A stretch of 64,000 nt of DNA from Thermomicrobiales bacterium (GCA_030447415.1 JAUJOZ010000002.1:186001-250000), one strand, 5' to 3'. Positions 18,927 to 28,251 are shown, numbered from the stretch's first letter. Translations and numbers: made by a program. Notes: generated from the sequence alone by a model not told the origin.

Positions 18927-19394
18927 GCCGCCCACCTCGGCGGCGCTCCACCGGGTAGGAGACGGTCGTCTCGTGCCCCTGCGCCGCTCCCTGTCCCGGA
19001 CGGGGGCTCGATTGTTGACTGTGCCCGATATCCTCGCCGGCCGGGTCGCCAAAATGCGCGCGGGGGAAACAGGGAACCGCGAGCGTTGGCGGCGAGAGAG
19101 CGAGAGAGGCTGGTCGCGTACGCGAGGCTCGGACGGCTTGTAGCGCCGATTAGCGGTGGGTCTGGGGCACGACCGTATCACGCGGGTACGTGTTCGTCAA
19201 GACGGTTTGTCTCTATTTGTCTCCTCTGGTTTGGGCGGGCACGCGACCCCGCGTGGCACCCGCCGCCAAATCTGGTCGGGACGGGACTCATCTCTGAAGG
19301 GGGGGAGCAGGGACAGGAAGCCGGTACCAGACAGCCGCGATGGGTTCGCTGTGTCGTCACGACCTGACGCCGCTCGGGGCGGCAGCGCCGGGGC
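18927..19394. other. Intergenic region between the binding-protein gene and the fused regulator gene
   Basis: About 470 bases without a recognisable coding region. It should hold the promoter of the sugar operon and the end of the regulator transcript; no strong -35/-10 pair or T-tailed hairpin could be identified by eye. Confidence 0.4.
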
Positions 19395-20954
19395 TCATCT
19401 CGATCGGCGGGCCGGCCCGCGCGACCTCGCCACGGGCGGTACACGCTCGGTGGTGGCCCAGGCGGCGAGCGATCCCGCCCGCTCGGGAGCGCCGGTGATC
19501 CCGCTGATCACCGCCGCCGCCCGGGCCACGGCCTGTGCTGCGATCAGCTCGCCGGTGACAGCGCTCTGGAACATCTGCCGCACCTGGTACGAGACGCGGG
19601 CATACTCAGGGAGCGGCCACCGCGGACGAGCCGCCTCGAGGAGAGGAGCCGTCGCGTGGAGGAACGGCTCGGCGGCGTCCGCGAGCGCCCGGGTGGCCGA
19701 GAAGGTCGGCGGGTTTTGACCCGTTCGCAAACAGAAGTCGCGCAGCGCTTCCGGCTGTAAAGCGCGAGCGATCAGTTGGAACGCGAGCTGCGGCCGACGA
19801 CATTGTCGGTAGATGGCGTAGCTCATCCCCCCGATCAAGGTCGTCTGGGCACCGCCCACTCCAGCGGGAATTGGGACGAAGCCGAGCTTCGCCTGGAACG
19901 TGGCCTTGTCCCAGCCCGCGGCTGCCCGAATCATCGTGCTTTCGTATGTCCCACCGAGGGCCATCGCGACCGACCCCGCCGCGATGGCCAGTGGCGGAGC
20001 ATTCCAGGCGGCGCTCGTGACATCGGTCGAGGCCGCCCGGTGCTTCCGGACTAAGTCAGTCACGAACTCCACCGCCTGACAAGCCGAGGGGGAGTTGAGG
20101 ACCACCTGCCCGTCTGAGATGACATCTGCACCGGCCGCCCACAGGAGCGGCAACAACTGGTAGGTCGCCGTTTCCCCGGCCGTGACCCCGGCGGCAAACG
20201 CGAGAGGATGTTCGCCGAGGCCATAGCGCTTGCGGACAGAGGTCCGCCGAAAATGCTGGGCGCGCTCGATCCACTCCGCCCAGGTGGCCGGCGGCGTCAG
20301 GCCCTCGCTGCCGAACCAGTCCTTCCGGTACCACATGACCGAGCAGTCGGCCTCGGCCTGGAGCGCCCAGAGATCGCCGCGAAAGCTGTTCTGACGGCGC
20401 AGGGGAGGGAAGAGATCCGCGGCGACGGCCTCCTTAAGGTCCGGGTCGATCGCGCCGAGCGGCTGCAGGTAGCCACGCTCTGCGAACTCCGCGACCCAGG
20501 CGGAGTCGACGAGTGAGATATCGGGCGCCATGCCTTCGGCGACGGCGAGGGCGAGCCTGGAGCGGAGATTCGTCAGCTCGACGATCCGGAATCTCAGGCG
20601 CAGCGGCTGCTCCGCGTGCTCGGCGTTCCAGACTGCCGCCGCTCGCTGGAGAGGCCAGCACCAGCGTTCGTCCGAGACAATGACTGATAGATCCTGCGGG
20701 GCGATGGGGTCCGTCGGCGACGCCGAAGCACTGATGAACGTGCCCCTGCCTGGGTGCCGTACCAAGAGGCCTTGCGCGGCCAGCGTACCGAGCGCCTTGC
20801 GCACCGTCGTCCGGCTCACGCCCAGCCGCTCGCAGAATTCCGATTCGGTCGGCAGACGATCGCCCGGCCGGAGCTCGCCGCGAGCGACCTGGCTGAGGAT
20901 CAGCCCATGGAGCTGGTGGGATATCGGGATGGCGCTGTTCCTGTCAAGCTCCAT
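19395..20954 (-). CDS. GntR-family regulator fused to a solute-binding-protein domain
   Basis: 519 residues in two parts. Residues 1-75 are a GntR winged helix (HGLILSQVARGELRPGD, LPTESEFCERLGVS, RTTVRKALGTLAAQG, GRGTFIS). From about residue 90 on, instead of a UTRA or FCD domain, there is a family 1 extracellular solute-binding fold (SVMWYRKDWFGSEGLTPP, GDLWALQAEADC, LGGTYESTMIRAAAG). There is no signal peptide, so the binding domain is cytoplasmic and presumably serves as the sugar sensor. It lies directly upstream of, and in the same direction as, the binding-protein/permease/mannosidase operon, which is the obvious target. The nearest comparison is LacI-type regulators, whose sensor domains also descend from binding proteins, but from a different family. 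Confidence 0.88.
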   Translation of the reverse strand: MELDRNSAIPISHQLHGLILSQVARGELRPGDRLPTESEFCERLGVSRTTVRKALGTLAAQGLLVRHPGRGTFISASASPTDPIAPQDLSVIVSDERWCWPLQRAAAVWNAEHAEQPLRLRFRIVELTNLRSRLALAVAEGMAPDISLVDSAWVAEFAERGYLQPLGAIDPDLKEAVAADLFPPLRRQNSFRGDLWALQAEADCSVMWYRKDWFGSEGLTPPATWAEWIERAQHFRRTSVRKRYGLGEHPLAFAAGVTAGETATYQLLPLLWAAGADVISDGQVVLNSPSACQAVEFVTDLVRKHRAASTDVTSAAWNAPPLAIAAGSVAMALGGTYESTMIRAAAGWDKATFQAKLGFVPIPAGVGGAQTTLIGGMSYAIYRQCRRPQLAFQLIARALQPEALRDFCLRTGQNPPTFSATRALADAAEPFLHATAPLLEAARPRWPLPEYARVSYQVRQMFQSAVTGELIAAQAVARAAAVISGITGAPERAGSLAAWATTERVPPVARSRGPARRSR

Positions 20955-21005
20955 GACACGGTCCTGTGCATGCCGACACGCCCTCGATGAGCGATCTTCC
21001 CATCT

Positions 21006-21104
21006 TCACAGAGCGGCGAGGGAATCCGCCCGACCGATGACCTCGTCCTGGCTCGCGACGGGGAGCCTGTATTGGCACATCATGCTGGCGCGCTGATGCC
21101 CCAG
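21006..21104 (-). pseudogene. Possible C-terminal remnant of a tyrosine recombinase
   Basis: The end of a short frame reads ERLGHQRASMMCQYRLP followed by QDEVIGRADSLAAL and stop. The order LGH, about ten residues, Y, then an acidic-Ala-rich tail is the usual end of XerC/phage integrases (LGH box and catalytic Tyr). No upstream part is recognisable. Weak evidence; it could be chance. Confidence 0.3.
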
Positions 21105-21418
21105 TCGCTCCCCACCAGCCGCCATCGTGGAGTCAATCCACGATGAGTTCTTTAGCAATCCCTCCAACGGACTGTGAAGAGCCTGCATCCTTAGCCTGTG
21201 CGGCCGACGGTTGGCCGTGGGCAGCGCCGAAGTCACCGCATTTGCCGGCACTCGCTAACCCGTGACCAGTCGATCCCCGTTCTCCAGGTTCCGCGCCGCC
21301 CACTTGAACACGAGCAAGCCGCGTTCCCTCCTGAAGGGGTGCGCCTCTCGCACAGCCGAGGGTCTGCTCGCGATAGCCCCCAACGGTCACACCCTCCGAG
21401 GAGGTCAACTGCCGCGTG

Positions 21419-21447
21419 TTGACAGACCCAGAGCCACTCCCTAGACT
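21419..21447 (+). promoter_or_regulatory. Sigma-70-type promoter of the peptide ABC operon
   Basis: TTGACA at 21419-21424, a 17-base spacer and TAGACT at 21442-21447. It lies 110 bp upstream of the first gene of the peptide importer. A -35 with all six consensus bases is rare by chance in DNA this GC-rich. Confidence 0.65.
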
Positions 21448-21557
21448 CGCAGGTACGTACTGCTCATAACACAGTGTCCCAGGGTCGGCTTCGCCATCGT
21501 CCAGGCTGCCCGTGCACACCTCGAATTCCCGAGGTTGCCCGCTACCGACGGTGCATT

Positions 21558-22415
21558 ATGAGACCCGTCCTTGAGGTCAGCGACCTCCACGTCCACTTTC
21601 CGACGCCGCGGGGACCGGTCAAGGCGGTCGACGGTGTTAGCTTCGCGCTGCATCCGGGCGAACGCCTCGGACTGATCGGCGAGTCCGGCTCGGGCAAGTC
21701 GACCATTGCCCTGGCCGTGATGCGGCTCATTAAGCCGCCCGGCGAGATTGTACGAGGCCGCATCCTCCTCGAGGGCGTCGACCTGCTTGGCCTCTCCGAG
21801 GAGGAGATGCGCCGGCGCCGGCTGGCCAAGATCGCCCTGGTCACGCAGGGAGCCATGAACTCACTCAACCCAGTCATCCGGATTCGGGACCAGATCATCG
21901 ACGGCATGCAAGCGCATGGGATCAGACTGTCGAGACGCGGCTTTGACGGGCGATTGACCGAGTTGCTCCAAGCGGTCGACCTGCGGCCGGATGTGGCGGA
22001 CCTGTTTCCGCACCAGCTCAGCGGCGGCATGAAGCAGCGCGTGTGCATTGCGGCCGCCATCAGTCTGCGACCCGCGGTGATCATCGCCGACGAGCCTACC
22101 AGCGCCCTGGATGTCGTGGTCCAGCGGCGGGTGATGCAGACCCTGCGGCGGGTGCAGGACGAGCTGCGCGCGGCGGTCATCCTGATTGGGCACGACATGG
22201 GCTTGATGGCCCAGTTCGCGGAGCGAGTGGCGGTCATGCGCGCCGGCCAGTTGGTCGAGGTGAACGGGGTGAGAGAGATTTTTGCCCGTCCTCAGCACCC
22301 CTACACTCGCTTGCTCATGGAGAGCCTGCCTTCCCTGGAGCGGCGGGGGTCGTCCCTCCTCGCCACGGCTAGGGCGGCCGTCGCGAGGACGACGAGCGGT
22401 GGGAACGACTCGTGA
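21558..22415 (+). CDS. Peptide ABC transporter ATP-binding protein (DppD/OppD-like)
   Basis: 285 residues. Walker A GESGSGKST, signature LSGGMKQR, Walker B VIIADEPTSALD and switch His GHDMG are all present, as is the OppD/DppD C-terminal HPYTRLLMESLP. It powers import by the membrane subunits encoded at 25.3-27.2 kb. Start ATG 21558 begins at MRPVLEVSDLHVHF; the frame is open upstream but the sequence there is not family-like. The last 4 bases overlap the second ATPase gene. First gene of the operon, unusual in that both ATPases precede the binding protein. Confidence 0.93.
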   Translation: MRPVLEVSDLHVHFPTPRGPVKAVDGVSFALHPGERLGLIGESGSGKSTIALAVMRLIKPPGEIVRGRILLEGVDLLGLSEEEMRRRRLAKIALVTQGAMNSLNPVIRIRDQIIDGMQAHGIRLSRRGFDGRLTELLQAVDLRPDVADLFPHQLSGGMKQRVCIAAAISLRPAVIIADEPTSALDVVVQRRVMQTLRRVQDELRAAVILIGHDMGLMAQFAERVAVMRAGQLVEVNGVREIFARPQHPYTRLLMESLPSLERRGSSLLATARAAVARTTSGGNDS

Positions 22416-23335
22416 GGTCCCAGCCCGGTCCCGGCGGAGACGGTGCGGCGAGCCCGCTCCTGGAACTGCGCAATGTCACCAAGGCCTTCGGCGGCGGGTT
22501 CCTCCAGCAGCACCAGTCGGTGGCGCTGCAGGACTTCTCGCTCGTCATCGAAGGCGACCAACCCACCATCACGGCCGTCGTGGGCGAAAGCGGCAGCGGC
22601 AAGACCACGATGGCCCGCCTGCTGCTTGGTCTGGAGACTCCAACCTCGGGCGCGGTGCTCTACAAGGGTACTGACCTGCGCCGGTCCTCACAACAGCAAT
22701 GGCGTGCGTTCCGGCGGGACCTGCAGGCCATTTTTCAGGACCCGTTCGGTGTCTACAACGCCTTCTATCGGGTGGACCACGTGCTCACCACGCCGATCGC
22801 CAAGTTCCGGCTGGCCCGGTCGCGGGAGGAAGGGCGCCGACTGATCGAGCAGGCGTTGCGGGCGGTCGGCCTCCGTCCGGAGGAGACGCTGGGCCGCTTC
22901 CCGCATCAGTTGAGCGGCGGCCAGCGCCAGCGCATCATGGTTGCCCGAACGCTCCTCCTCCGCCCGAAGGTAATCATCGCTGACGAGCCGGTCTCGATGG
23001 TCGACGCCTCGCTGCGGGTCACCGTCCTGGGCAACCTGCTCCAGTTGAAGCAGGAGTTCGGCATCTCGCTGATCTACATCACCCACGACTTGGCGACCGC
23101 CTACCAGATTAGTGACCGCATCATCGTTCTCCATCGCGGGTCGGTGGTGGAGGCGGGCGATCCGGAGCAGGTCGTGAAGCGACCGGAGCACCCGTACACG
23201 AAGCTGCTGATCAGTTCCATCCCGCTGCCCGACCCGGACCGCGGCTGGGGCGACGCCCTGCCCGACGGCGACGGGCTGGTGCAGGAGCAATCGGTGCCGA
23301 GGGCCGGCGTCGGCGCCGGTGACGACGGTCATTGA
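22412..23335 (+). CDS. Peptide ABC transporter ATP-binding protein (DppF/OppF-like)
   Basis: 307 residues starting at a GTG within GTGA overlap of the preceding stop. Walker A GESGSGKTT, signature LSGGQRQR, Walker B VIIADEPVSMVD (the usual SALD is replaced by SMVD) and THDLATA switch region, then HPYTKLLISSIP typical of OppF. Forms the heterodimeric ATPase with the first gene product. The C-terminal 25 residues after LPDP are low-complexity and acidic. Confidence 0.93.
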   Translation: MRSQPGPGGDGAASPLLELRNVTKAFGGGFLQQHQSVALQDFSLVIEGDQPTITAVVGESGSGKTTMARLLLGLETPTSGAVLYKGTDLRRSSQQQWRAFRRDLQAIFQDPFGVYNAFYRVDHVLTTPIAKFRLARSREEGRRLIEQALRAVGLRPEETLGRFPHQLSGGQRQRIMVARTLLLRPKVIIADEPVSMVDASLRVTVLGNLLQLKQEFGISLIYITHDLATAYQISDRIIVLHRGSVVEAGDPEQVVKRPEHPYTKLLISSIPLPDPDRGWGDALPDGDGLVQEQSVPRAGVGAGDDGH

Positions 23336-23411
23336 CCTGACCGGAAAGGAGGCGACGCAACCGCACCCGTCGAAGATGCCGCGCTAGGCATGCAGCTCAA
23401 GGAGGAGACGC

Positions 23412-25169
23412 ATGAAGCCAAAGCAGTTGTGGTCGATCATCGTCCTCGTCAGCCTGCTCGCGGCCGCGGCCGCCGTCCCGACCAGGGCGGCGCAGTCCGA
23501 CGCTGAGCGGGAAGAATCGTTCAAGATGGCCATCGGCGGCCGTATTACCGACCCGACCAACCTGAACATCTACGCTCCCGGCGTGAGCCGGTCGGACACC
23601 GGTCTCCACCAACTGATCTATGAGTACTTCTTCTACTACAACCTGCAGACCGGGGAGTTCATCCCCTGGCTGGCCGAGAGCTATGAATACGCCGACGACT
23701 TCTCCAGCCTGACCGTCAAGCTGCGCGACGGCGTGACCTGGAGCGACGGCGAGCCCTTCACCCCGGACGACGTCGTCTTCACCTATGACCTGCTCCGCGA
23801 GAACCCGGGCATGGTCTGGGCGGAGAGCGCCAACGAGTCGGTCGAGTCGGTCGAGGCGGTCGACGACCTGACCGTCCGCTTCAACCTGACCGAGCCCAAC
23901 CCGCGCTACCACCTTAATCGCGAGGCGTTCCCCGCGGTCGGCATCTGGGGTGGTATCACGATCCTTCCCAAGCACATCTGGGAGAAGGAAGCCGACCCCC
24001 TGACCTTCAAGAACTCGGACCCGATCGGGACCGGCCCGTACCGGCTCGCCGACGCCAACGAGACGGCGATGACCTACGAGCGCCGCGACGACTGGTGGGG
24101 GACGACCGTCTTCGAGGTCACACCGGGACCCCGCGTGATGCAGTTCGTCTACGTCGGCCCTGAGACGAACATCGCGCTGGCCCTGACCAACAACGAGCTG
24201 GACGTGTCGCCGATCGGCGTCCTCTCGCCGGGCTCCTTCCTCGAGGTCACCCGTCGCAACCCCAACGTCCGCGCCTGGTCAACCGAGCCGCCCTACGCCT
24301 GGTTGGACCCCTGCCCGCGGGCGATGATGGTCCAGAACGCCACCCCGCCGCTCGACAAGCCGGAAGTGCGCCGGGCGCTCTCCTTCCTGCTCGACCGGCA
24401 GGCGATCGCCGACCTGGCCTACGAGGGGACCACCGTCCCCGCCTGGGGCATCTGGCCCGAGTACGAAGGGAACCAGCCGTACTTCGAGGCCGTCGCCGAC
24501 CTGCGCGAGCAGTACCCCCCGACCGACCAGCACGACCCGGAGCAGGCCGAGGAGTTGCTGAGCCAGGCGGGCGTGGCGCCCGAGGACCTGTCGCTCCGGT
24601 ACGTGGTCAACTCTGAATCGGCCGAAGAGATGAAGATGTCAACGGTGATTGCCGACCAGCTCGGCGCCGCCGGCATCGAGGTCGAGGTCCAGCCGCTCGC
24701 CGACTCCGCACTCGAGGACGCGATTCGGCGGGGCGAGTACGACATCAAGGTTCACTCCTTCTGCCCCGGCTACATCGTCGAGAACCTGGACCTCTTCCAC
24801 AGCAAGAACTACAAGCCCCTCGGCGAGCCGGTCGACTTCTTCGAGAACAACTCCTTCCGCTACCAAAACCCGGAGTTCGACGCCATCGTCGACCAGATGT
24901 TCGAAGTGGCGCCCGACGACACGGAGACGCTGACGGGCCTGTACCACGACGCCTTGGAGATCTGGTTGCGGGATCTGCCGGTCGTGCCGGTGGTCCAGGC
25001 GCCGGCGTTGGTGCCGTTCAACGCCACCTACTGGGAGGGCTGGCCGACGGCCGAAGATCCCTGGAACATGCCGGTCAACTGGTGGGCGACCTTCAACCTG
25101 GTCGTCAACGGCTACCCCGACCCCGAGACCGGCGAGTGGGTCGGCGGTCTCAAGCCGGCCGGAAGCTAA
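23412..25169 (+). CDS. Peptide/oligopeptide solute-binding protein, family 5
   Basis: 585 residues. Residues 1-27 are a Sec signal (MKPKQLWSIIVLVSLLAAAA then PTRAAQ); no lipobox Cys is visible. The mature protein has the family 5 order: LHQLIYEYFFYYNLQTGEF, LRDGVTWSDGEPFTPDDVVF (the SBP5 signature), GTGPYRLADANE and VRRALSFLLDRQAIADL. It would capture a peptide, opine or oligosaccharide for the DppBC channel that follows. GGAGGAG-type site (AAGGAGGAGACGC) precedes the ATG. Peptide is the default substrate for the family, but family 5 proteins next to glycan genes often bind sugars. Confidence 0.93.
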   Translation: MKPKQLWSIIVLVSLLAAAAAVPTRAAQSDAEREESFKMAIGGRITDPTNLNIYAPGVSRSDTGLHQLIYEYFFYYNLQTGEFIPWLAESYEYADDFSSLTVKLRDGVTWSDGEPFTPDDVVFTYDLLRENPGMVWAESANESVESVEAVDDLTVRFNLTEPNPRYHLNREAFPAVGIWGGITILPKHIWEKEADPLTFKNSDPIGTGPYRLADANETAMTYERRDDWWGTTVFEVTPGPRVMQFVYVGPETNIALALTNNELDVSPIGVLSPGSFLEVTRRNPNVRAWSTEPPYAWLDPCPRAMMVQNATPPLDKPEVRRALSFLLDRQAIADLAYEGTTVPAWGIWPEYEGNQPYFEAVADLREQYPPTDQHDPEQAEELLSQAGVAPEDLSLRYVVNSESAEEMKMSTVIADQLGAAGIEVEVQPLADSALEDAIRRGEYDIKVHSFCPGYIVENLDLFHSKNYKPLGEPVDFFENNSFRYQNPEFDAIVDQMFEVAPDDTETLTGLYHDALEIWLRDLPVVPVVQAPALVPFNATYWEGWPTAEDPWNMPVNWWATFNLVVNGYPDPETGEWVGGLKPAGS

Positions 25170-25171
25170 GC

Positions 25172-25275
25172 GCGGAGACGGAAGACGGAAGACGGAGGAC
25201 GGAAGTCGGTAGCGACCAGGCTCACGCCACTGTGCCGCGGTCCCTGACGACTCCCGTCGCTCGTCTTCCGTCTCC
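25172..25275. repeat. Inverted heptanucleotide repeat between binding-protein and permease genes
   Basis: On the left, G-rich heptads CGGAGAC, GGAAGAC, GGAAGAC, GGAGGAC, GGAAGTC; on the right, their complement. GGAGACGGAAGACG at 25174-25187 pairs perfectly with 25262-25275, giving a 14-bp stem with a long loop. Possible transcript-stability element at a binding-protein/permease junction. Confidence 0.75.
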
Positions 25276-25296
25276 CGCCTGAACGGGGTACGGGAC

Positions 25297-26307
25297 ATGG
25301 GCGCATTCGGGAGCTACCTGGCCGAACGCATCGTCATCTTCATCGCCACCGTGCTGATCTCGGTGACGGTCGTCTTCTTCGTGCCCCGCCTCGTGCCGGG
25401 TGATCCGTTAGGCGCCCTCCTGTCCAACATCGCCGCGGCGGGCGGGGGCGGATCGAGCAGCCAGGCGCTGCAGGAGGAGTATCGGGAGCGGTTCGGCCTC
25501 GACAAGAGCGTCGGCGAGCAGTATCTCGTCTACTTGGGCGATCTCGCGCAAGGGGACCTGGGGTATTCCATCGCCAACTTTCCGAGCCGCGTCTCCACCC
25601 TGTTGGGGAACGCGATCCCCTGGACGATCGGGCTCCTCAGCGTGACGACGCTGATCAGCTGGCTGCTCGGCTCGCTCCTGGGCGCCGTCGTGGGGTGGTC
25701 CGGCAGGCGCGCGCGCTTCCTTCAGGCGCTCGTGCCCGTCGCCCTTCTCCTCTACACCACCCCGTACTACATCCTGGCCATCATCCTGGTCTATCTGCTT
25801 GCCTTTCAGTGGGCGATCTTCCCGCTCTCCGGCGCGTACCCCGCCGGGACCGATCCCGAGCTCTCGCTCGGCTTCATCGGCGAGGTGATCCGGTACGGCA
25901 CCCTGCCGGCGCTGAGCATTGTCCTCGTCTCCCTCGGCTGGTGGTTCCTCAGCATGCGCAGCCTGATCATCTCGGAGCAGGGGCAGGACTACATCCTCTG
26001 GGCCGAGGCGAAGGGGCTGTCCCGGCGGCGGATCTTCTGGACCTATGCCTTCCGCAACGCCCTGCTCCCTCAGACCACCGGCCTGGCCCTTTCACTGGGG
26101 CACATCGTCGGCGGCGCGCTGATCACGGAGGTCATCTTTGCCTACCCGGGCTTGGGTTTCTTGATCTACAACTCGATCAGGGGCCTCGATTTCCCGGTGA
26201 TCCAGGGCAGCATCCTGCTCCTCGTCGCCTCCGTCGCCGTCGTCAACTTCGCCCTTGATCTGGCCTACCCGCTGATCGATCCGCGCATCCGCGCCGCGAG
26301 GTCCTGA
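25297..26307 (+). CDS. Peptide ABC transporter permease (DppB/OppB-like)
   Basis: 336 residues, six membrane helices with the first at IVIFIATVLISVTVVFFVP, followed by the usual periplasmic loop LVPGDPLGALL. The ATPase-docking loop near residue 245 reads WAEAKGLSRRRIFWTYAF and NALLP. C terminus DLAYPLIDPRIR is the standard DppB ending. Two bases separate it from the DppC-like gene, so they are cotranslated. Confidence 0.95.
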   Translation: MGAFGSYLAERIVIFIATVLISVTVVFFVPRLVPGDPLGALLSNIAAAGGGGSSSQALQEEYRERFGLDKSVGEQYLVYLGDLAQGDLGYSIANFPSRVSTLLGNAIPWTIGLLSVTTLISWLLGSLLGAVVGWSGRRARFLQALVPVALLLYTTPYYILAIILVYLLAFQWAIFPLSGAYPAGTDPELSLGFIGEVIRYGTLPALSIVLVSLGWWFLSMRSLIISEQGQDYILWAEAKGLSRRRIFWTYAFRNALLPQTTGLALSLGHIVGGALITEVIFAYPGLGFLIYNSIRGLDFPVIQGSILLLVASVAVVNFALDLAYPLIDPRIRAARS

Positions 26308-26309
26308 CC

Positions 26310-27215
26310 ATGGCCGTCGTACCTGCCGCCGTCGCCGAGGAGCTGGTACACCCGCCGGTCGCGGAGCGACGACGCTTCGCGGTCGTGCTGCTGGGCAACC
26401 GGAAGTTCATGGTCGGGTCGGTCGTGTTCGTGTCGCTGGCGGTGGTGGCGCTGGTGGCGAGCTTGCTCGTCGAGCCGAGCGACCGCCGCACCGGCGCCTT
26501 CCCGGCGCGGCAGGCGCCAAGCCTGGACGCGGTTCTGGGCACCACATCCTTGGGTCAGAGCGTCGCCGTCCAGTGGTCCGAAGCCCTGCCCAACTCGATG
26601 CTGGTCGGCCTCATCGCGGCCACCATCGGCACCCTGATCGGCGCCCTGATCGGCCTCGTCAGCGGCTACTTCGGCGGCAAGGTGGACGCCGCGCTACGGG
26701 TCCTGATCGATGTCTTCCTCTCCGTGCCGTCCCTCCTGTTCCTCATCCTGATCGCCTCGCTGTTGCGGGGGGTCAGCGTGCCGACCGTGGCGCTGATCAT
26801 CGGGCTGTTTGCCTGGGCCTGGCCAGCGCGGGCCGTGCGGTCGCAGGCGCTGAGCTTGAAGGAACGGCCGTTCGTTCAGGTGGCACGCTTGTCGGGCATG
26901 GGCAACATGGAGATCGTCGTCCGCGAGCTGCTGCCCCACATGCTGACCTGGTTGGGCGCCAACTTCCTCAACGCGTTTATCGCCGCTATCCTGGCCGAGT
27001 CGGGGCTCTCGATCCTCGGTTTGGGCCCGCAGCAAGAGATGACGTTGGGGATGATGATCTACTGGTCGATCTTGAGCTTTGGCGCAATGTTCCAGAACCT
27101 GTGGTGGTGGTGGCTGACGCCGGTGGTCACGCTGATGGTGCTCTTCCTGGCCCTCTACCTCGTCCACCTGGGCCTCGACGAGGTCGGTAACCCCCGGCTG
27201 CGCACGCACGCCTGA
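26310..27215 (+). CDS. Peptide ABC transporter permease (DppC/OppC-like)
   Basis: 301 residues with an N-terminal cytoplasmic tail, a first helix near residues 35-55 and a short periplasmic segment (LDAVLGTTSLGQSVAVQ, a shortened form of the common GTDxxGRD loop). The docking loop reads FVQVARLSGMGNMEIV and LLPHM. It ends at the typical DEVGNPRLR. Partner of DppB and last gene of the operon; the GntR gene promoter begins about 95 bp downstream. Confidence 0.94.
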   Translation: MAVVPAAVAEELVHPPVAERRRFAVVLLGNRKFMVGSVVFVSLAVVALVASLLVEPSDRRTGAFPARQAPSLDAVLGTTSLGQSVAVQWSEALPNSMLVGLIAATIGTLIGALIGLVSGYFGGKVDAALRVLIDVFLSVPSLLFLILIASLLRGVSVPTVALIIGLFAWAWPARAVRSQALSLKERPFVQVARLSGMGNMEIVVRELLPHMLTWLGANFLNAFIAAILAESGLSILGLGPQQEMTLGMMIYWSILSFGAMFQNLWWWWLTPVVTLMVLFLALYLVHLGLDEVGNPRLRTHA

Positions 27216-27310
27216 GCGGCGCTCCGCCCTGCTCGGTGGTGCGCACGGCGCCGGCGTGTTGCCGCTGACGAGGCACGATCACACCGCCGGACCCGGCACC
27301 ATCAGCGGTC

Positions 27311-27338
27311 TTGACACCGACCGTGGAGGGGCGATAAT
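27311..27338 (+). promoter_or_regulatory. Promoter of the GntR/aldolase operon
   Basis: TTGACA at 27311-27316, 16-base spacer, GATAAT at 27333-27338. Both hexamers are near consensus, which is striking in DNA this GC-rich. Confidence 0.75.
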
Positions 27339-27349
27339 CCCCGCTCGAC

Positions 27350-27361
27350 TGGTCCATACCA
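27350..27361. promoter_or_regulatory. GntR (HutC/YvoA-type) operator
   Basis: TGGTCCATACCA, a TGGT-N4-ACCA inverted repeat 11 bases after the -10 box, overlapping the expected transcription start. YvoA/NagR-type dre sites have the core TGGTCTAGACCA, so this matches 10 of 12 positions. A second site with the same core and position lies at 36292-36305. Confidence 0.6.
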
Positions 27362-27386
27362 CCGCTGTTCGCGCCGCGGCGGTGGG

Positions 27387-28214
27387 ATGGCGGGAGCGGG
27401 CGACGTGGCCGATGTTCCCTTCGTCATCGACCCCAACCGGCCGGCGCCGTTCTACCGGCAGCTGAAGGACCAGCTGCGCGAGCGGATCGCCGCCGGGGAG
27501 TGGGCGCCGGGCCAGACCATCCCATCCGAGCGGGAACTGATGCGGGCCACGGGTCTGAGCCGGATGACGGTTCGGCAGGCGGTGGCCGAGCTGACGCACG
27601 AGGGGCTGTTGCGGCGCGACCATGGGCGCGGCACCTTCGTCGTTTCGCCGGGGGTGGCGCAGGAGGTCCACGGCGTCTACTCCTTCTCGGAGGGGATGCG
27701 CGCCCAGGGACGGACGCCGAGCAGCCGGCTCCTGGCGCGGGACCTGGTCCACGCCACCGACGAGCAGGCCACGGCGCTGGCGCTCGATCCGGGCGAGCGG
27801 GTGATCCGCATCACGCGGCTGCGGCTCATCGACGGGCTGCCGGCGATGCTCGACGTGGCGGCCCTGCCGTATCGCCTCTGCCCTGACCTGCTGCGAGCCG
27901 ACCTGTCCGGGTCGCTCTACGCGCTTTTGCGGGCCGAGTACGATCTGCCCCCCGTGCGCTCGACCGACACCCTCGAGGCGGTCGCGGCGACGCCGGAGCA
28001 GGCCGTGGCGCTCGAGGTGGCTCCGGGCTCACCCCTGATCCTGATGCGGCGGCTGGCCCTGACCCACGACGACGTGCCGCTGGAATTGACGGAGGAGTAT
28101 GCGCGGCCGGACCGCTGCCGCTACCGGATCAGCCTCGTCGCGGAGCCGCCGACGATCGAGTTGGCGTTCGGCCATCAGCCGTCGGCGGTGGGCTCTCCGT
28201 ACGGGCCGGGGTGA
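27387..28214 (+). CDS. GntR-family regulator with UTRA sensor domain (HutC subfamily)
   Basis: 275 residues. N-terminal winged helix: FYRQLKDQLRERIAAGEW, IPSERELMRATGLSRMTVRQ, EGLLRRDHGRGTF. C-terminal UTRA chorismate-lyase-like fold from about residue 95 (SFSEGMRAQGRTPSSRLL, ALALDPGERVIRITRLRLID, LEVAPGSPLILMRR). Members such as YvoA/NagR repress sugar genes and release DNA on binding a phosphosugar. ATG at 27387 or the GTG at 27405 (with GGGAG 8 bases upstream) could be the start. An operator of the expected type lies in its own promoter and another in front of the sugar-binding-protein gene, so it probably controls itself and the 28-42 kb locus. Confidence 0.92.
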   Translation: MAGAGDVADVPFVIDPNRPAPFYRQLKDQLRERIAAGEWAPGQTIPSERELMRATGLSRMTVRQAVAELTHEGLLRRDHGRGTFVVSPGVAQEVHGVYSFSEGMRAQGRTPSSRLLARDLVHATDEQATALALDPGERVIRITRLRLIDGLPAMLDVAALPYRLCPDLLRADLSGSLYALLRAEYDLPPVRSTDTLEAVAATPEQAVALEVAPGSPLILMRRLALTHDDVPLELTEEYARPDRCRYRISLVAEPPTIELAFGHQPSAVGSPYGPG

Positions 28215-28251
28215 GGGTAGCCGTTCAGGCGTTGGGGAGGGGTTGAGGACG

